Assembly (NCBI GenBank): GCA_964470035.1
Contig: CAYYBR010000023.1
Span: 1-26,386, forward strand
Length of the DNA stretch: 26,386 bases
Reading direction: 5' to 3'
DNA from: JAJRXG01 sp964470035
Lineage (GTDB): Bacteria; Bacteroidota; Bacteroidia; Chitinophagales; Saprospiraceae
The notes below the pieces were generated by a model. The model saw only the letters and a list, made by a program, of their open reading frames with translations, made no database searches and was not told the origin of the DNA. Of this stretch, positions 21,388 to 26,386 are shown in pieces. A program made the translations under genes and the position numbers. Positions within the stretch are counted from its first letter, which is position 1; every line of letters begins with the position of its first letter.

Positions 21388-23485
21388 CCTTATCCAATTC
21401 TATGATCTGTAAAGGATGGTAGGATGTGTCTGCTTCTTTGATGACCTCTTGGAGATTCAAAGTCATCGGTTTTAACTGCTGATTAGCGAACAACGTCATC
21501 TGATCAGTAAAGTGAGGACTATCTGACTCGGCGCTGGTGCCAAAAGCATTGATGGATTCTATGATGGGGCCTTGTATACTATCAAATCTTACAAGCTGTA
21601 TGTATGACTCTCCTGAGAAGGCGCGATACTTCCCATCATCTTCTGGTTTACTATAGATAGCTGCGAGCACATCAGAACCTCCTGCCATAGGGATATCTAC
21701 ATCACCGCGGCGATGTCTTTGAAATTCACCCAAAGGCACCTTGATCTTCTGATACTCATCTTTAATAATATCAACTGCATTGCTAATCGCCTTGAGGTAG
21801 TCCTCGTGATGAATCTCCTCTTCCGCTATATAGATCTGGCGGAGTTCTTCTTTTGCCAGAAGAAATAATGGCGCTACATCATTCTCAGCGCTGGTAGACC
21901 TATCCCAATTTCTGAGAGCTATGATCGCTTCCCTCAAGTCCTCGGAACTCTCTGGATCCTGCTGAAGAAGTGGCTCTTCATCATATGGGTGAGCCCTTAA
22001 TCGCGAAGGATACGAGCGGTCATATTTTAATCTTTTAAAATCCTCATAGGACCAGACCTCTTGATCATCGATCAACTCTTGAAATCGCAGTGACCGATTG
22101 TTCTCAGCATGTGGCTGTTGATAATACATCGTAGACTGATCTGGAGAGAACTTCGGATTATTTAGACTATCGGAAGAGACATATGGTGTGTGGTTTACAT
22201 TGAAAACATAGCCTGAAGAAGGATTCTTTACCTGTGGAAGACTTGAGATGGGCCAGGTTTGATCGGACCAAAAAGCATCTGAAGTATTGCTCGTGATCAG
22301 ACCGTCCCAATCAATAGAATTCTCTTTTTTGTGGTGCTTGCCGTTACTGATATAGTAGATATTATCTCCCTTATCGGCATAGACTATGTTAGTACATGGT
22401 ATGCCTTGTATGTCCAAGGCTGCTCGCCACTCTTCATATGATGTAGCCTTATTCATCTTATACCACTGTTCCATAGATCTCATCGACTCGCGAGCCTGAA
22501 ATCTCCATGCGTAATACTTCCCTTCCACCTCATATGTCAAACCATATTGGCTCTGATACATCTTCCTACTTATAGGCCACTTTAGAGGGCCCAACAAACT
22601 AACCTTTGCTTTGAGATCTATTTCTTCTAGTGGCAGCCAATCATCATCAAGGCGATAATGAAGCGGCTTGTCAGGGTGCATATCCAAGAGGTATACATCT
22701 GAAAAATCAGCATGGTTCACCGTATGTGCCCAGCCGAGATATTGGTTGGTACCATGAAAAATAGTCGTGCCTCCTGGGAAAGTGCCCCCCAGGATATTTA
22801 GCCCTTCATCACTGATCAGATGTGCTTCATACCAGGAGTACCACCCTTCCATCGGTTGATGTGAGTTGATCGCTAAGAACGTTTGTCCTTCTTCGGTTAT
22901 GTTTTTGCTAAAGGCGATTGCATTAGAGCCTTTAGCACCTTCTAACTTTACCTTGTCGAACTTTCCTTCGAGTATCTTGATTAGGTCTGCACCTGCTCCA
23001 GATATCTCAGACAGACCTAGCAAATTTCCTGCAACAAGGTCCTCTATCGTCAAAGGAAATATATCATCCAACAGTACTTCATCAGGATGTAAGGCTGCAA
23101 AGGCATTCGCACCAGCCAAGTATCCTTGCATAAGAGCCAAGGTCTTGCTCTCAATCTCGTGAAGATGTTCATGGGCATAAGTGGTCAGTCCCATATATTT
23201 GATGCCTATATCCGCTACTACTCCATCTTTGCCTTTTAGTTCTCCAAGCCGACCTCTGATGGCAATCATCTGCTCTTGCATGGTGACAAAGTCGTCCTCG
23301 GCACTGGCCCATGCCAAACCGTAGGCTACATCAGCATCTGTCTTGCCATGGATATGTGGGACACCCCACCCGTCTCGGTAGATGGTGCAGTCCACATAAG
23401 GCTCAGAACTTACTACGGGGTCAGAACAACTCACCAAAACTAGCAGTATACTAGTGAGTAGAGGGATTATCAATGTGCGTATCAT
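21377..23485 (-). CDS. Penicillin acylase family lipoprotein (Ntn hydrolase)
   Basis: A 702-aa exported hydrolase that cuts amide bonds of acylated compounds; relatives split penicillins, acyl-homoserine lactones or N-acyl amino acids. A signal peptide ends in the lipobox LVLVSC (Cys20), so it is membrane-attached. The alpha-chain start YRDGWGVPHIHGKTDADVAY is diagnostic. Autocleavage is expected between Gly186 and the nucleophile Ser187 in KGSNAIAFS, after which Ser187 is the new N-terminus. Downstream NSHQPMEGWYSWYEAHL and GTFPGGTTIFHGTN fit the active-site region. The substrate is unknown; no quorum-sensing genes are visible. The Smr gene overlaps its 3' end. Confidence 0.92.
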   Translation of the reverse strand: MIRTLIIPLLTSILLVLVSCSDPVVSSEPYVDCTIYRDGWGVPHIHGKTDADVAYGLAWASAEDDFVTMQEQMIAIRGRLGELKGKDGVVADIGIKYMGLTTYAHEHLHEIESKTLALMQGYLAGANAFAALHPDEVLLDDIFPLTIEDLVAGNLLGLSEISGAGADLIKILEGKFDKVKLEGAKGSNAIAFSKNITEEGQTFLAINSHQPMEGWYSWYEAHLISDEGLNILGGTFPGGTTIFHGTNQYLGWAHTVNHADFSDVYLLDMHPDKPLHYRLDDDWLPLEEIDLKAKVSLLGPLKWPISRKMYQSQYGLTYEVEGKYYAWRFQARESMRSMEQWYKMNKATSYEEWRAALDIQGIPCTNIVYADKGDNIYYISNGKHHKKENSIDWDGLITSNTSDAFWSDQTWPISSLPQVKNPSSGYVFNVNHTPYVSSDSLNNPKFSPDQSTMYYQQPHAENNRSLRFQELIDDQEVWSYEDFKRLKYDRSYPSRLRAHPYDEEPLLQQDPESSEDLREAIIALRNWDRSTSAENDVAPLFLLAKEELRQIYIAEEEIHHEDYLKAISNAVDIIKDEYQKIKVPLGEFQRHRRGDVDIPMAGGSDVLAAIYSKPEDDGKYRAFSGESYIQLVRFDSIQGPIIESINAFGTSAESDSPHFTDQMTLFANQQLKPMTLNLQEVIKEADTSYHPLQIIELDKVES

Positions 23486-23541
23486 ACTGGATGAAAGATA
23501 GAGAAATATGATGCTCTCAAGACTTATTATTACATTTCGAG

Positions 23542-24825
23542 ATGATGTTAGCGATTGGACGAGCAGCTTTGGGGGTAGTGATACTCATAGGTTTATGCTA
23601 TTTGCTCAGCAGTGATAAAAAAGCTGTTAACTGGAGGCTAGTTATCACAGGTGTTCTCATACAGGTGGTGCTTGCATTTCTGATGATTAAGGTACCTTTT
23701 GTAACAAGTATTTTCCAGGGTATCGTAAGCTTATTTTTGGTAGTCATCGATGCTGCTACTGAGTCTTCAGCTTTCTTATTCGGAGAGCTGGCTACAGAGT
23801 CAAAGTATGGTTTTGCATTTAGTGCCCTTCCCACTATCGTGTTCTTCTCGGCGCTTACTTCCTTGTTTTATTACTATGGCATCTTACAGAAAGTGGTTTA
23901 TGGATTTGCTTGGGTGATGAATCGGACCATGAAGCTCACGGGAGCTGAGAGTCTAGCAGCTGCTGCTAATGTATTCATGGGTCAAACTGAAGCTCCATTG
24001 GTGATCAAACCATATTTGGAGAAGATGTCGCGCTCCGAGATCATGTCCTTGATGACTGGCGGTATGGCCACTATAGCTGGAAGTGTATTTGGATTTTATA
24101 TGGCGGTACTTGGTGGAGGTTCTGATAGTATCAAATCAGAGTTTGGTCTACACCTCCTCGTAGCGTCTATTATATCGGCTCCAGCGGCACTAGTGGTTGC
24201 AAAAATATTAGTACCTGCTCAGACGGATGAAGATGTAAGTAAGGACCTCAAAATCCCCAAAGGCGATGTAGGGTCTAATGTACTTGATGCCATCGCTCAA
24301 GGCACATCAGATGGTGTCAAGCTAGCTGTCAATGTAGGCGCTATGCTCTTAGCATTCATGGCTATCGTGTTCTTGTGCAATAACATCCTTGGGATCATAG
24401 GAGAAAAAGCCCATATCAATGATGACATACTTGCTTGGACGGACGGGAAGTATGATAAACTTTCACTTCAGTTATTCTTGGGATATATGTTTGCACCACT
24501 GTCATGGGTCATGGGTATCAGTGGACAGGACATCTACTATATCGGCCAACTATTAGGTGAGAAAACGATCCTCAATGAATTTGTAGCCTATGTAACACTT
24601 GGTGATATGCGTGCAGAGGGATTGATCTCTAATCGCTCATCTATCATGGCAGCATATGCACTATGTGGATTCGCTAATTTTGCTTCTATCGGAATTCAAA
24701 TCGGTGGTATCAGCGCGCTAGCACCTGGTAAAAGAGTAACACTCACAGAGCTAGGATTTAAAGCACTGATCGGTGGTACAATTGCTACTGTACTTACTGG
24801 TTGTCTTGCTGGAGCACTGCTCTAG
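23542..24825 (+). CDS. Concentrative nucleoside transporter (CNT/NupC family)
   Basis: Inner-membrane symporter importing nucleosides with Na+ or H+. The 427-aa protein has about ten hydrophobic segments and the family motifs: GQTEAPLVIKPYLEKMSRSE (about 152-171), the GGMATIAGSVFGFYMAVL stretch and, near the end, the CGFANFASIGIQIGG segment. These include residues that bind nucleoside and cation in the Vibrio CNT structure. A second Met codon follows the first, so the exact start is open by one residue. It is divergent from the acylase gene across 56 bp and converges with the thioredoxin-like gene. Confidence 0.95.
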   Translation: MMLAIGRAALGVVILIGLCYLLSSDKKAVNWRLVITGVLIQVVLAFLMIKVPFVTSIFQGIVSLFLVVIDAATESSAFLFGELATESKYGFAFSALPTIVFFSALTSLFYYYGILQKVVYGFAWVMNRTMKLTGAESLAAAANVFMGQTEAPLVIKPYLEKMSRSEIMSLMTGGMATIAGSVFGFYMAVLGGGSDSIKSEFGLHLLVASIISAPAALVVAKILVPAQTDEDVSKDLKIPKGDVGSNVLDAIAQGTSDGVKLAVNVGAMLLAFMAIVFLCNNILGIIGEKAHINDDILAWTDGKYDKLSLQLFLGYMFAPLSWVMGISGQDIYYIGQLLGEKTILNEFVAYVTLGDMRAEGLISNRSSIMAAYALCGFANFASIGIQIGGISALAPGKRVTLTELGFKALIGGTIATVLTGCLAGALL

Positions 24826-24854
24826 TGCTGACGGAAACTTAGAGAAAGATCGAA

Positions 24855-25379
24855 CTAAGGTGTCGCTGTGTACTCCTCAAAGGACATCGTCTTGTACTTC
24901 TCCTCTTTAGCGAAAGCTAGCTCCTTCATAAGCTGAGGTGCTTTCTTATAACCTGGAGAGATCATAATCCTAGCGAATGATTCATCCAGTGTTACAAAAG
25001 CAGGATAGCCTAGACGGCCGTCGAGTAAAGCATATGCTAACTGATGTACACCCCTACGCCCAGACTTTATAAAAGTGAAAGTCTTCTCATTAAAGACGAT
25101 ATCTTTTTCTTGTTCTGCATCAAACTTTACTGCATAGAAGTTGTCATTAATAAACTTTACCACTTCAGGATCAGTGAAAGTTTCTTTATCCATCTTCTTG
25201 CACCATCCACACCAATCGGTGTATAAATCAATAAAGACTTTCTTAGGGGCAGTTTGATTTAGCTCGTAAGCTTCCTCCCAAGAGTACCATTTGATTTCTT
25301 CAGCCACGGGTGGCTCTGTTGAAGGTGCTGTCAGAGACACATTAAAGAGTGCGATGATATATAATGCGTAGAGATTCAT
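24855..25379 (-). CDS. Exported thioredoxin-like protein
   Basis: A 174-aa protein with an N-terminal hydrophobic signal (about 1-18) and a thioredoxin fold of the Thioredoxin_7/DUF255 type. The redox pair is Cys57 and Cys60 in DWCGWCKKM and the cis-proline is Pro126 in YPAFV. It probably reduces or isomerises disulfides outside the cytoplasm. A 20-residue insertion (about 92-112, with KSGRRGVHQLAYALLDGRLG) sits before the cis-Pro strand, as in related Bacteroidota proteins. The gene stands alone. The target is unknown. Confidence 0.9.
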   Translation of the reverse strand: MNLYALYIIALFNVSLTAPSTEPPVAEEIKWYSWEEAYELNQTAPKKVFIDLYTDWCGWCKKMDKETFTDPEVVKFINDNFYAVKFDAEQEKDIVFNEKTFTFIKSGRRGVHQLAYALLDGRLGYPAFVTLDESFARIMISPGYKKAPQLMKELAFAKEEKYKTMSFEEYTATP

Positions 25380-25459
25380 AATATTTACGTAAGTGGATTA
25401 CTAAATCAAAGATAAGGGAGAATTTTGTTATTGAGACGACTGATGCTTGGATGTGGCTG

Positions 25460-26386
25460 TTAATGTTGTCTTATCTTCTTCGATTTTGCCGCTCTAAGGA
25501 CATTTTCGGCGGTAAAAGCCTTTAAAAAGGGCCAAAAAGGGAGTGCCATGAAGATGCTGATCTCTTCAAGGAGGGAGGTCTCTTCATCGAGAAACTTGAG
25601 GTTTCTTGCCACAGGATTACGTTTAAACATCAAAGAGAAGACATGCGAAGCGGAGCTTTTTTTAGTCAGAAGTACGTTGAGCAAAGTCTTATCATATGCT
25701 AAGTACTTCGTCTTCGGTTGCACCGCTTTGTAGATACTTTGTTTGATGTAACTGGCCTGTAGATCGATCTCTTGTTGGATCCGCATGAAGGCGTAGCCCG
25801 AGGATGGTTTTACTGTGGCAGAGTTGGTGCCGATAGGTATCACGCGTGGTGTCGCTTTCGCAAATGAAGCCGTCGTCATAGGTATCTTCCCAAGTTCTTG
25901 ATGAACTATCTGGTAGCTTTGGCCAAAGTGCTGCGATATGTAACTTTTCAAAATCGCAGCATATGCTTCTTCCGTCCATATGTCAGATGAAAAAAGAGTG
26001 GCTTCGACCAGTGCCTCCCTTTTATTAAAAGGAAGTACGTATACGAATCGCGTATCCTCGCCTTGATCGATCCGAAAATCCATAAACGTGGCTACGTTAT
26101 CATCAAAAGTGTCTTCTTCCATCTTAATATGCCAGCCCATGAAGTGCTGCCATGTGAAAAGATGGTTCTCCACTGGCATGCGCCTTACGATGCTGTCATA
26201 GACGTAGGGGGCTCGATACACCCCTTGGTCCGTGATCACTGATACCTCTTGCTCTGATTCCTCTACCTTATTGATATGTGCCTGTATCCATGTGATATGA
26301 GGAGCTTTGTCAATGATACTTAAGCTATGCTCATAAAAGTCCACGCCTCTAATGGTATTGTAGGTATACGGTTGCGTATCTGATAT
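25460..26386 (-). CDS. Lycopene cyclase family protein, 5' end outside the window
   Basis: Carotenoid-synthesis flavoprotein that closes the rings of lycopene (CrtY/CrtL type). The frame continues to the window edge without a start; the first visible residues SDTQPYTYNTIRGVDFYEHS match the family. Later hallmarks are FTWQHFMGWHI, VATFMDFRIDQGEDTRFVYVLPF (split here by the family's acidic residues), and GTNSATVKPSSGYAFMRIQQ. The N-terminal FAD-binding region is missing from the window. A GTG at 26344 would be an internal codon, not the start. Other carotenoid genes may lie to the right. Confidence 0.92.
   Translation of the reverse strand: MSDTQPYTYNTIRGVDFYEHSLSIIDKAPHITWIQAHINKVEESEQEVSVITDQGVYRAPYVYDSIVRRMPVENHLFTWQHFMGWHIKMEEDTFDDNVATFMDFRIDQGEDTRFVYVLPFNKREALVEATLFSSDIWTEEAYAAILKSYISQHFGQSYQIVHQELGKIPMTTASFAKATPRVIPIGTNSATVKPSSGYAFMRIQQEIDLQASYIKQSIYKAVQPKTKYLAYDKTLLNVLLTKKSSASHVFSLMFKRNPVARNLKFLDEETSLLEEISIFMALPFWPFLKAFTAENVLRAAKSKKIRQH

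Noticed and set aside
1..26386. CRISPR array, insertion sequence or integrase gene
   Set aside because: No regularly spaced repeats and no transposase or integrase motifs were seen on either strand.

Overview
The window looks like a chromosomal segment of a Bacteroidota bacterium. Several genes carry the phylum's promoter pattern (TTG, a spacer of about 19-20, then TAnnTTTG) and lack Shine-Dalgarno sites. The protein families fit too: Smr protein, MerC/ABC metal operon, CrtY-type lycopene cyclase. I cannot name the species. Most of the sequence is ordinary core genome; an AT-rich island of about 4 kb lies at roughly 16.1-20.6 kb.

Left part (1-9.8 kb). A five-gene minus-strand operon (5353 to beyond 1) encodes a coiled-coil protein, a membrane-anchored coiled-coil protein, a solute-binding protein fused to an OmpA peptidoglycan-binding domain, an ABC permease and its ATPase. 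An aldo/keto reductase (+) and an enoyl-CoA hydratase (-) follow tail to tail. Next comes a three-gene minus-strand operon, MerC-like protein / LolD-type ATPase / FtsX-type permease with a 16-histidine loop. It is preceded by a 19-bp inverted repeat of Fur-family (Zur/Nur) type that overlaps the promoter, which suggests metal-controlled transport.

Middle part (9.9-16.1 kb). A plus-strand run holds a 190-aa unknown, era, der, rfbC, rfbD and a GMC oxidoreductase. A small minus-strand gene follows. Upstream of it lies a series of helices ending in a good minus-strand terminator, a candidate structured RNA.

Island (16.3-20.6 kb). It contains an orphan lipoprotein, the wreck of a gene with a possible toxin-type domain, and a cluster of divergent tRNA genes for Tyr, Phe and Cys. 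Before the tRNAs is a consensus promoter, a 24-codon ORF whose core is FFYCFSSFCS, and a strong terminator with a competing antiterminator pairing. This looks like a leader-peptide attenuator whose test codons are those read by the tRNAs it precedes. An AbiEi/AbiEii toxin-antitoxin pair with a promoter-spanning palindrome faces the tRNA cluster. Known relatives of AbiEii toxins modify tRNA 3' ends, so a functional link is conceivable but unproven. The island abuts a tRNA-Lys gene whose last 17 bases are repeated 125 bp away, as at an integration site.

Right part (20.7-26.4 kb). tRNA-Lys with a textbook promoter, an Smr-domain protein overlapping a penicillin-acylase-family lipoprotein, a CNT nucleoside transporter, an exported thioredoxin-like protein and a truncated lycopene cyclase. 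Everything here was read by eye; no database search was done.
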